From Calliopsis andreniformis (taxonomy: Eukaryota > Arthropoda > Insecta > Hymenoptera > Andrenidae), in NCBI RefSeq assembly GCF_051401765.1, contig NC_135064.1, positions 25,332,001 to 25,396,000 on the forward strand: 64,000 nucleotides of DNA. Direction: 5' to 3'. Positions 12,863 to 23,285 of this stretch are shown here, piece after piece. A model generated the notes under the pieces. That model did no database searches, had not been told where the DNA came from, and saw only the letters and a program-made list of their open reading frames with translations. The position numbers and the translations under genes were made by a program. Positions within the stretch are counted from its first letter, which is position 1. Each line of letters opens with the position of its first letter.

Positions 12863-15800
12863 TAACCGTCTATAAAGCGAAGCTACACGACTTATAATTC
12901 TCATAAACTGAATTTATCTGTAAAAACTCTGAAACTAGGTTCTCCCTGAGAGCATCCACGATAAAATCGACGTTTCACGCTGCAATATGCATGACCACTA
13001 ATTCGTGTAATACAGTCTGACACGTAGAGGGGAACAGAGTGACGTAAGAGGATCCCTGCTCGTGAGCCCTGCTCTAGCTCGCGAAGCACTGACCCAAACG
13101 CATGCATGTGCGCCTGTTGAAAGGGTTAAAGCAATTACAGGTAATTAAAAGGGGAGTCCCATGCAGCCGTGCTTCGACACACTTTGTTATCCTTTGAGTT
13201 CTCCTTCTTGCCAAAAGTTCTCGGACCAGTGTCGAGTGTCCGCGTGTAAGGGACAGCTAGACGGTGCAACTTAACGCGTGGTTAATGACGCGTGGAAAGG
13301 GCGAGGAAGAATGTAGCGAACCGAAGAGGTCGGGTTACGCCGTGAAAGGGAAACGGTTGAATACGGTTTAAGCGGGGGTGCGCGCAACCAGCGCGCGGAG
13401 AAGTTCAGTCAACGGGGTGACAAGCGTAATACGTATTCTCGGTAAGGGACACTGTCGGTGGCACCAGCGCCAGTGCACGGGGCTTCCTGGTCGATACTGC
13501 TACGTTGCTACCACTTACATGCCACCTACGCCGCTTTCTATGAGAGTGTACGGATATCACGTAACACGATGATTAGCTGCTTCGACAAACTGGCTAAGCG
13601 CGATGCGATAAACAGGATACAAGCTTTGCACTTCTGGGCATCGATTGGTTCTCTGTGCTCCGATCGGATGATGCACAATTTCGAAACGTTCTAAGTGCTG
13701 TAGTATTTCTTTAATACAGCGATATCCATGGATCGATACCTGTACTTATTAGGAATAAGAAAATAAGGGTGGTAAATTGAAGGGAGAGGGCGCTAATAAT
13801 CGTGATATGCTGGCTGGTTCGTGTGGTAAGTGAGTGGTCCGATTTTTGGGAGATTACTGATTTTGCACGCGATAGGGGACCGACTGGAGAATCGATACCT
13901 CCACTGCAAGACGATTCAAATTTTACCCCCTTCTATACACGATATTTAGTTTTAGATAAAAATAAACTAAAAATAAATTTCGATTGTATTTCGATTAAAA
14001 CCACAAGTTAGAATTAAACAGAAACTACTGTAATACACACAGAATCACATTTCCTAAAGTATAAACACTTAAATATAAACGAAAAATAAATATAAACGAA
14101 ATGCAGCATATATAAATCGTGATCGAAGGATGCAGCGTCATTGTTTAATCTTAGCTGAAAGAGAAATTCTTGAAAGACTATAAATAAAGAATTAACGAGT
14201 ATCGTGAAACCCCCCCAGCTCCTCGAGCAGACGGGGCGCAACGGCGCTCAGCAGCGAAGGGTGCGTAATCGGTGAGCTTTGAAACAGCATTAGTCGAGCA
14301 AAATCGGATCCCGTTTGTACTTAACGGAATGGACACGGGAGACGGGATCGACACGTCTCTTCCTGGCTCGGAGTAAACGGATATTACTCGAAGTGGCAGC
14401 ACGCGTAGACAGGAAATGTGGCGCAACATCCACAGACCGATATTTCATATCCGCCGCGGGCGATGAATTCCCGCGCGATGTTCAATGAACTTTTACGCTG
14501 TATCGTTCATTTCGCCGCGGCCCTTTTCACGCGGACGGGCATAAATTTTCGCGATTCTGTCTTCCGCGAACGAGCTCGGCCACGTTCGATACTAATTTAG
14601 TTTTTAAATTCGCCAGAAATTCGCGAAAGTTGCGGCGTTTTAATTAGAACCAGCGCGTTTTCGTGCGAAGGGCATTTAAATCGCCGCCGAGCGTGGATCT
14701 ATTTATGCCCTTCGCGCTGCTAAAGAGTTAATTAAATTTAATTATGCTATCTACGTAACGTACGGCGCCGCGTATCAGAGGAGCGGTAGCCTTTTTCGTA
14801 CGTGGCCAGCGGGGAAATGAAAAAAACGCGAGGGCTGAAATGTGCCCTGTGAACTGACCAATAGGGGCTCATGCATTAGATTATAAAAAAGCTTGTGGAA
14901 TACTCGGCCTGGCTACCAGGGAGGGTTCCTGTCACGTTTTACGGCCATTTTCTCGATGAATGTGGTCGTTTTCAATAAGAACATAAGTAGAAAGCTGTTA
15001 AATGGGGAAGACCAGTTAACTCGTCGTGTGAACATTTCCTGAAATTGGTCGAAATAAAACTAATTAGTAGATTTATATTCGAAGTCATGTGACAATTCAC
15101 AGTTTAAACTCCGTTTTTTATACAATGCATAGTAATCTAAAACTTTCAATTAAGTCTCCAAACATTGCATTATCCCCAAAAATGAATTCTTGTAAAATCA
15201 ACAAAAAAAAATATAAAAGAAACACCAACTCTTTCATTTCTACTTTGACTACATTATCAAACCTCGTAAGGGCAAAACGATGAAATTCACCAGCGACACT
15301 TCGCCCGTCAGCTTGAGTCAGCCCCGAGACCACTTATGTCGTAAAATGCATACGATCGTCGACGTATTAAAGGCATCATTCACCGGCTCGTGTTCAAAGC
15401 ATATTGCATTACGCCCCTCCCCCCATTCGTTTAATGCAACGCACCCACTATTTTCTCTGTGACTTTGTGCTTCGCCCCGTGCAACGACTTCCATCTTCTC
15501 CATCGCCCCGCTTTTTTCGTTTCCGCGCAGCCAGCGCAGCCCTTCCTTCCCCGACGTCTTCTCTCTGCCTCTCCCTTTCCAGTCCCTTTGAACGTCCCTT
15601 TCGTACGTGCACACGCACACGTGAAAATAAGTGTTTTCAAGGGGAGGGTGGAGGTTGACTGGTGGCTGCACTGACGTTGATCGATACAGTTAACTAGTCA
15701 CTGTTTGCGGAGGTAGTTAGCAGACAATGCGCGCGCGTGATTTTGCGCGAGCTCGAGAGCCAATTCGCGCGTTGCCAGTAAGCCACGAAGACGGAGAGAC

Positions 15801-15894
15801 TAGCGTTTCCGGTTTCTAATCAAATGAACTTACCTGAGGAATTTTTTACCCTACAGGAACTTCGGTTTTTAGATATAATATCGTTGTAATAATG
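12863..15894. other. Intronic sequence, no gene seen
   Basis: 13180-13560 is CpG-rich with short chance frames. 14140-14600 is also GC-rich. A TAAT-rich cluster with the perfect palindrome TAATTAAATTTAATTA lies at 14729-14744. 15400-15660 is pyrimidine-rich on the + strand. On the mam sense strand an isolated CAG|GTAAGT donor-like site lies at 15828-15836 without a supporting acceptor. No gene seen. Confidence 0.5.
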
Positions 15895-16443
15895 TGTGCA
15901 GGGTGTTCGACGACAGGTGTCAGAAATTTTAAGGGGTGATTCTATACGCTAAAGGCAGAGGAAAGTGAAGATAAACGAAGTTGAGTTTCAGGCTAATTCT
16001 TGAGAAAACGCCGAAAATACGCGTGAAATGTGTCTGACTCGAAACCTATTCTACTGTTTTACTGTGTCTGACTTAGGACTTAATCTACTGACTTTTCTGT
16101 GCCAGGCTCAGGACTTATTTTACTGACTTCGCTATGTCTGACTTGGAACTTGTTCTACTGTTTCCATTACGTCTGACTTAGAGCTTAATCTACTGACTTC
16201 GCTGTGCCTGACTTAGGACTTACTCTACGGATTCTGTTGTATCTAACCCGATTAATGCACGCAATCAGTAGAATAAATTCCAAATCAGACACATTCCATG
16301 CAAATTTTAGTCAGTTTTTTAATAATTAGTAACTCTGAAACGAGACCCCACACGCAATTTCGCCATTCTTCATTTGCGTTCTGTTTTGTTACATGAAATT
16401 ATCTCTTAAAATTTCTGACGCCTGCTGTTGAACACCTTGTACA
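15895..16443. mobile_element. 549-bp foldback MITE-like element carrying a 35-bp minisatellite
   Basis: The left end TGTGCAGGGTGTTCGACG and the reverse complement of the right end TGTACAAGGTGTTCAACA form terminal inverted repeats; both continue into nearly the same CAGAAATTTTAAG segment. Inner segments are also complementary (16031-16056 against 16262-16290), so the copy is a long foldback. The left inner arm has grown into six 35-bp units. There is no transposase. The termini resemble a dispersed ant/bee repeat family (recall only). The 22905-23285 copy is the same family. Confidence 0.7.
16031..16240. repeat. 35-bp minisatellite, six units, inside a foldback element
   Basis: Units start at 16031, 16065, 16100, 16135, 16170 and 16205. 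Each reads approximately TGTCTGACTTAGGACTTA followed by TTCTACTGACTTCGC. Units differ by scattered substitutions. Only one unit is present in the related element at 22905-23285 (23059-23091), so the array grew after the families diverged or shrank in the other copy. Confidence 0.8.
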
Positions 16444-18731
16444 TTACCCTTCATTCTACAGTACCGTTTAGAAGGAGTTCCCTAAACAATGTTTCAAAAA
16501 CTATAAAATCTATAAATTAGATCGTAAACCTCATTCCATTTTCAGTTTCCCAAAACCGTAGCGGTGCGGCAGCAACCTCATCCTCCACGGAATATCGTCA
16601 ATTATAATATTTCATCTAGGCGCGATCCGCGTTCTCCAGCTCATCCAGGCGATAACGTTCATCGTTATCGAAAGCCGGATCGATACGCTCGCCGAGGGAA
16701 GAGAATCTCAGTCGAACACCGACGCCGAGGCGGAAAGGGGTCGAGACGGTGAGAAAGAATTTGTGTGACGTCGAGGTGGAGCAACCCTTTGAGAAAAATT
16801 TCGCCGAGGCGAGAAACAAACGCAACAGCGGCTAGGTGGACAGCTAATGAAATTGCGAGGGACGCGCGGAAGCAGACGAAAACGATAGTGGAAAGAGAAA
16901 CGAGCAGGGGCAGGGGAGGGTCGGGAGAAGGAAAGTGAAAGAGGGGCACCAGGGGGTGTGGGACAGGGGAAGGGGTATAGGAAGAGTGGCTGCTAGCTGT
17001 GGCTCCCCGATATCGATTTCCGATAGTGGCATTTAGTGCTCTGTATATTCCGTCTACTCCCATACGTGTCTGATATGGGGACGCGTAGGTATAGGTATCC
17101 GTGATGAGCGCCACTACGATACGAGAGGGTGCGCGGTGGCAAAAGCTACTGGGTACTTCAGCTACTACGGCGAAAGGTGACGCAAAGAGAGTTCTGATGC
17201 CTCGGCAAAGTTTGACGGGAGAGTCGCTCTTTGCACGTACGACAGCCTGCGCGACAAGTTGAAAGGCAAATGCCGAACGACTGACGCGTGATCGGGTCAC
17301 AAGTGTGGTCAACCGATGATAGAAACGAAAAACTAACCTGCTGCATCGGAGAACTAGCTTCTTGGTTCTACTATGTTCGATGAGGATCTACTATGACCGC
17401 GCAGGAAGCAGCGGTAGAAATAGAAGAGAAATGAATATTGAAGACATCATCCAAGATGCGATATAGGATGAAGCAGAAAGCTAATACGTTTTCATTAGTT
17501 TTCGTTATACAGATCATCTATATTATGTTTCTTAATAACAGAATGTGTCATCAATTTCGTTAATTAATCAAAGCCAGGACTCAGTGAACTATTCAAGTAT
17601 CACCGCTAACTACACCTCAGGAGCACAGGGTCCATTTGCATCTTTGACTTGACTTCCCGTCAGGAATGATGGCCTCTCGCATCGTCGAGTAGGTACACCG
17701 CGCAACCGAGGCATAATTAGTCCGCACAATGGCGAAGAAGCCAGTAAACTCGTCATTAATCAAATTCTCAGTTTCCATGAGGAGGCCTTAGCTCATTCCT
17801 CGCTTCTCGCGAGCTCGCCTGCCGCGTATTAATTATTGCCAACGCTGCCCTTTGTTTATTAGGGACTGTGGCCCCTTCTGTGCTTGAGCCACCGTGTCTT
17901 CGAGAAGAAAAGCAATTGGGGGACTCTCGACACTGATCTCGCGAAGATCGACAGCAGTCAGGGTCGAGGAGATCCTTAGTATCTTCTCTTCTTCGCTTCC
18001 CAGTGGAACATTGATTATGAATACCGAAATCGTTGACCCGTCTTCCTTCGAACTTAGGACCATCCCCCTTCGACGTTCCATATCCACGGTGTTGCTGCTC
18101 TCAGCCACCCTCCAACGACTCCTGACTCGAGGGGCGGGTAAACTTGCCCCAGTTTTGACGCCTGTCAGCTCCAGCGCAACAATGATGCTAAGGCGGAGCG
18201 TGCTTCCACTGTACTGTGCTAACACTGGGAGCACAGGTATAGTGGCTAGAAGAAATGTAGTAAGACACTTAGGGCTTACACGAGGGGTGTGTAAAATATC
18301 CTTGAGGGTGTGTGTTATTAAATATGTTCTTTGTTAGATGTTACAGGTTTGATCATTTGCGATTTGAAACTCACGGAAAATGTAACGTAGGTGTTTTCAT
18401 AGTTAATTCTGTTTGGAGTGTGTGTGAATGGATCTATGAGTCACTAAATTTTGGTAAGATTTTTTATATGGTCAGCTCACTCTTTTTCCAATTTCCTTTT
18501 CCAATTGTGAAGTGGACCATCGATATATGGATCGAGGAGTTTCGAGGTTTCAATAAGGAAGCACAGTAGATCCATAGAAGAAGAATGTTAACAAGGTAAC
18601 TAAACCAGTAATTGAGTTTCTTAAACTTGAATATTTTCCTCTTGGGAACAGAGTAACAAGACTTCCTCAATATTCTACGATGTTCTTGACATTATGAATT
18701 TCAGTGAATAAAGAAATATGTAGAAGACGAT
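16444..18731. other. Intronic sequence, no gene seen
   Basis: 16600-17320 is GC-rich and carries a 215-codon minus-strand open frame and smaller ones, without motifs or plausible splice context; I read these as chance frames. A four-run G-quadruplex motif lies at 16907-16925 on the + strand. 17380-18730 shows nothing recognisable. Confidence 0.5.
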
Positions 18732-18861
18732 TTACGTAACCAGGAGTTGAATCTGAAGCATTCCATTTGCCGGACGACTGCTCTGACCAATTGACCTACC
18801 CCATCCGGCTATTCTTCCTCCCCAATTCCTACATGTCTACCCACAATGTATATTACGTAAC
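18732..18861 (-). mobile_element. tRNA-derived SINE-like copy with 9-bp flanking direct repeats
   Basis: On the minus strand an RNA polymerase III A box TAGGTCAATTGG (18798-18787) matches 11 of 12 consensus positions. A B box GATTCAACTCC (18753-18743) matches 10 of 11. Their spacing of 45 bases is that of a tRNA. The putative acceptor ends do not pair and one T-stem pair is lost, so it is not a working tRNA. TTACGTAAC occurs on both sides (18732-18740 and 18853-18861), consistent with target-site duplications around a 112-bp insert. TTACGTAA is itself palindromic, which weakens this slightly. No poly(A) tail is seen. Confidence 0.6.
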
Positions 18862-21800
18862 GACGGAAAATCGATAAAATAAGAATTATTCTATACTCCC
18901 AGTATGGCCTTCCTTTCAATCCACATAGAATTCTTAAAAAAGAAGCAATGTGTGTTCCATTTTTGTGAAATATCTTTAAAATTTGAATACGTGAGCTTAA
19001 TAATTCTTTATGGACAAATCTTTTAATCGCTATATCTACATGAAATTTTGGACATAGAGACAAAGAAAGGCATAGAGAATAAATCTTGAACCTTATTTTC
19101 TATGAGCATGCAGGCTTTACTATAACCAGTCTTTTGAAACAACTAAATATCGTGTCGTAATTTCAACAAGTATGCTTCTATCCATCGAGGACTCAAAATT
19201 AGTAGCACACAGCACGAAGGAAGCGAAGGGCGGTGTTATAGGCGTCCCGAGTCTCCGAATATGCCCCAGAAATTGCAGGAAGGGGACGTGGAAAACGCAG
19301 TGCATCGGGTCGAGAGGGGGAGGATTGGTCGGTAATCGATGCTCAGCACCAATTAGTAAAACCACCCTGCGTCGAACTGCTTTAAACCGGTTCACGGAGC
19401 AACGCACCGCTAGAACGGTGGCCCGATCGATTTTCTGAAACTGTTCGTTCACAGCCGATCCTTCTCGCGATCCGCTCATCCGCAGTCAAGGATTAAGAGG
19501 CCGCCGAGTTTACCTCTCGATGCTTTCTTCTTGCGTCTGTTCGTTAACGTAAAACTAATAACGATGCAGACGCTGCGCAATGGCGAAGGAAAATGAGCAA
19601 AAAGTTGGAGAGTAGAGAAGCGTTAATACTGGCAACACTGGTAACGAGAAAGGATATTGGCAAGAGTTCAGACGAATAACAGCAACCTAGGAGAAAAAAC
19701 ATCTTGCACTGCATGAAATAATTGGGGGATTATGGATTCGAGGTATGTCGATTAGTAAGATGTACGCATGCTATGTGCTCTGAAAGTTTTGATATTGTTC
19801 CAAATTAGTGGTGCGAGATGAATCGATTCCACTAGAGCAGTGTTCAGGCACTATCGGTGTTCCTATCACGTAGAAATCCCATGCGAATTAATGTACCTAG
19901 GTGATACAATATCTCCTTTGACACTGGCTTTAGCGATGATGCATAGAAGAGGGACAAAGTGGCATAAGAGCCACTAACTGGCGTAAATGGGACGATATCC
20001 TTTTCATTCAGGACATTACTGTACTAATCCGACACCCTAGGTAGCACTGAATTCCCTAGAAGACTCGTACATTTACTCTAGACACTAAATTTCAATCTCG
20101 AAATCAGATCAATAGAGTTTCCTGTATGCTAGATGTTGCGATTTTTTAGAAAAGGATTCCCTTCGAAGTGGAAATGAATAAATATATAATCGCATTAAGC
20201 TTTTAACCATAATCCGACTACTCACTGCCACCTACACTTTCCTCTCGCTAGGAACTGAAACGTATCGCGGAAGCCAGAAGGCAAATCGAAGGAAACCGAC
20301 GCCTCCTCCGTGGCAAACTGAATATCGCTCCAGCGTAATGAGCTAGACGGCAAATACGTTAATTAATTAAACGCTTTACACCGCGTTCCCGAGTTGCTGC
20401 GCATATACAGGGTGTTTGACTGAACGCTCAACAAGACATACACCTCTTAAGATATCATTTCAAGTATTACAAATTAAAAGTTCTATGTATTTTTTAAGTA
20501 ACACAAACTTTATTGACCACTACAATAAATAATCTAAACAGAAGAATCCTACTTTTTAAATTTGAATAAATAGAAAATATGAACCATAGCTTTTTTCTAT
20601 TATTCTAAAAAATGTCAGTCTAAATCTCTGAAACAATACCTACATACAACACACCTCTAAGCATCCCTAACTAAAACTGTACCAAACGGCAGATACCCAC
20701 ATTCGAAGGTCCTCAAATACCCCTATTCTCAGCTACCTTATACGCATCCTTTTCCTCCTCACAGGAATCTCAGAAAACCCTGACTCAACCTCTCGCGATA
20801 ACCTCGTCACCCAGTATAACACCGTCGAGACGAGAGAGCTCGAGAGTAATCAGACATCAGCGCGATTTAATTTAACTGCTAAGTACACCAGGGTTGTAGT
20901 GGATCGCGGTTACGCAGGATTTAACCAGGAACGAGGCGAGGGCTGGGGCGGTCTCGCTCGTCGAAAGGTAGCGGCAGGAAGTGGCGGCGCGGAATAAGGG
21001 CGAATTTTTGCCGAGGGAGGCTGGCAGCATCCTCTCACAGCAACCTCGCGGCGAGTATCGCTCTGCTGTCCTACTTACAAGCCGCGAACCGCCAGTACAG
21101 ATAGAGGTATCGGTGCGCGCGCAGGACGGGCACATACGTGTGTGGAAAGTGTATCCTTGGGAAGTTTCGTCCCCTGGTCAACGTTCTTCCATCGGTAGCC
21201 CGAGTTGGATATCGACCGGGCCAGAGGATGAGACGCGATTTAATCCTCCTGGGGGGCAGGGGGAGGAGGGAGGGTGGTCACGGTGAAGAGAGGCAAGCCT
21301 GTCCCCCCGAGCGGAGAGCGCTATCGGTTCGCGCGAAAGCGGATTGCCTCGTGAAATAGTCAGGCAACGAACGAAAAGGCGGCCCCCTGTGCTTTTAAGC
21401 AAATAGACGGGATCCATTTTTAAATAGCCGCGATCGACAAACTCTTCTGAGTCACTTCGGTCGCGAAGGCCGTGCTCTGGATACGAACAACGCGTGAGCC
21501 AGGTTTAAGGTTCTGAGATCCTGCTGGGAGCTCGGCTACAGGTGGGGCGCAGAATGAAAGGGATGATTTTAGACTCGTTTTCAAAATGAGCTGAAACGAC
21601 GAGTAACGGAATTACGCACGTTCGGAACATAGCTTGTTAATCGTGCAGTGAAACTGTGTTTGGACGAGGTTCATTTGATTGAAACCAAAATTCAAGCAGG
21701 CTACTTTAATAAATATACGTAGTAGGTTAATCTCCGATCCTCGTACAGCTGAGGCAAATTTGGCAGCCCATTTCGATGCAAATGGGTCAACAAGCAAAAC

Positions 21801-22078
21801 CAAATAGCCCACCTGTATCGGCGAATAAATCTCCTTGGGCAAGAGGGATCCTTAAAACAAGAATCTTGACCGAGTCTGGACCGCTGAAAATATATGAGGG
21901 AACTTCGGCAGATGATTTCCTCCTCGTAGCGGGGCCGAGTCGCCTCCAATCGTTTCTCAAGCTTTTCGGACCGGTCGGCGAGGAATAATCCTCTCAGGAA
22001 TATTTCTGCCGGCTGCTAGTCGCTTGCCGGCGTCGTCGTTATCGCGGTACGGTAACGATCGTTGGCGTTAAAGTCACT
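18862..22078. other. Intronic sequence, no gene seen
   Basis: A single repeat terminus, ATACAGGGTGTTTGACTG, lies at about 20406-20424 without a visible partner end. 20850-21540 is GC-rich with overlapping chance frames and contains a G-quadruplex motif at 21251-21274. The rest is ordinary intron. Confidence 0.5.
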
Positions 22079-22304
22079 AGAGTGAAAAGGAGAGGAGAGA
22101 GAGGGCTGGAGAAAGAGGCTTGCAAACTTGTCCGAGAAACAGAGACGAGGAGAGAGAAAGAGAGAGGGACTGAAAGGGTGTAGAGGGCGACGGAAGGGGT
22201 GAAACGCAGGGAGCAGAGAAAGGGCACTCTCCTATCTCTCTCTCGCTTTCTCTTTTTCTTCCCCGCCTCTCTCCCTCGCTCCCTCTCTCTCTCTCTCTCT
22301 CTCT
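22079..22304. repeat. Polypurine tract followed by polypyrimidine tract
   Basis: 22079-22224 is mostly GA-rich (GGAGAGGAGAGAGAGGG and similar), while 22226-22304 is CT-rich and ends in a pure (CT)11 run (22283-22304). Facing GA and CT blocks can pair as an imperfect hairpin or form triplex DNA, and offer GAGA-type binding sites on either strand. Confidence 0.75.
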
Positions 22305-22904
22305 GGGTATAGGTGTGTCTACCAGAGACCTCTTCCGCGAGGGAATGTTAATTAATTAGCGTTGCGGCATTGATCACGCCGTTACTTTGCACCGGTGCGC
22401 CGTACGCCGACGCCCGCAGCGTCGTCCTCGTCGTCGACACCGCTGCCGCCTTCATTACCCGACAGGCAGCGCGCGGTAATGGCAGGGTACGTTGTACCTG
22501 AGCCACCGTCGCAAAACCACTTGTGTCTTGAAGGACTGCCTTCCATCCGCTTACATTCGTCACGCCTACACCGCCGCCGCGCCGCCTGCATTCGAGGCGG
22601 CTGCGAAGCGTGTGAGCTGAGGAATCTCGGTGAACGCGCAGGATTGGATTGAGGTCGATATGCTGCTTCGAGGGTTCGATATGCCCCCTCGAAACGATCC
22701 CACGAAGAAGGAATCGATTTGGGAGGGGGCTGGAGATGGAGCAGGATTTCGAGGGAGTGATGAGTGTGAGCACAGCGCGAGTAATTTTATTTAAACTTGA
22801 ATTATTTGGATCTGAGGGAAGCAAGTCTTATGGATTAGATGTGGGCTGAGTTTTGTTTCGAGATTGCTGGATGTACTTGCTGGAAATGAAAGTACTGAGT
22901 AAAA
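22305..22904. other. Intronic sequence, no gene seen
   Basis: This is a GC-rich block with several overlapping short open frames on both strands (about 22348-22824) that carry no motif. It lies between the purine/pyrimidine tract and the second foldback element. Confidence 0.5.
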
Positions 22905-23285
22905 TGTATAGGCTGTTCGATAATAGGTGTCAGAAATTTGAAGGAGTGATTCTACGTGCCAAAATAAGAAGAAAATTAAGGATAATGAAATTAAGTTTGA
23001 GGGCTTCCTTTCTGAGTTATTAATCGTGAAGGATATATTTAAAATGCTTGAGAAGTAGGTCTGACTTGAGAACTTATTCTACTGCTGGCGTACACTAAAC
23101 CAGACACAGTAATATCAGTAGAATAGGCCTCCAAAGCAGACAAATTTCACTGTGTATTTTAAGCGTTCTCTCAACCACTCATAACTTGAAAACGAAACCT
23201 CAAGCTTCTTCATTTTTTTCTTACTCTACCATACAGAATCACTTTTTAAAGTGTTTCACACCTGTTCTCAAACATTTCACATACA
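22905..23285. mobile_element. 381-bp foldback MITE-like element, single-unit copy
   Basis: The left end reads TGTATAGGCTGTTCG, then AGGTGTCAGAAATTTGAAGG and GTGATTCT. The reverse complement of the right end reads TGTATGTGAAATG, then ACAGGTGTGAAACACTTT and AGTGATTCT. The inner segment GTCTGACTTGAGAACTTATT (23060-23079) is matched in inverse at 23114-23141. This is the same family as 15895-16443 but with one inner unit where that copy has six. No coding capacity. Confidence 0.65.

Noticed and set aside
15828..15836. CAG|GTAAGT on the mam sense strand as a recursive (ratchet) splice site or cryptic exon end
   Set aside because: The bases upstream on the sense strand are A-rich and lack the long pyrimidine tract needed for a ratchet site. 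No upstream acceptor with an in-frame exon was seen.
16665..17312. 215-codon minus-strand frame
   Set aside because: Random Ser/Arg/Val-rich composition in a GC-rich block; no family features.
18741..18812. Functional tRNA gene
   Set aside because: The pol III boxes and spacing are right, but the acceptor stem does not pair and a T-stem pair is lost, so a tRNA-derived repeat is the better call.
20406..20850. MITE starting with TACAGGGTGTTTGACTG
   Set aside because: Only one end is visible. A weak TATACTGGGT-like end near 20812-20820 is too poor to define an element.
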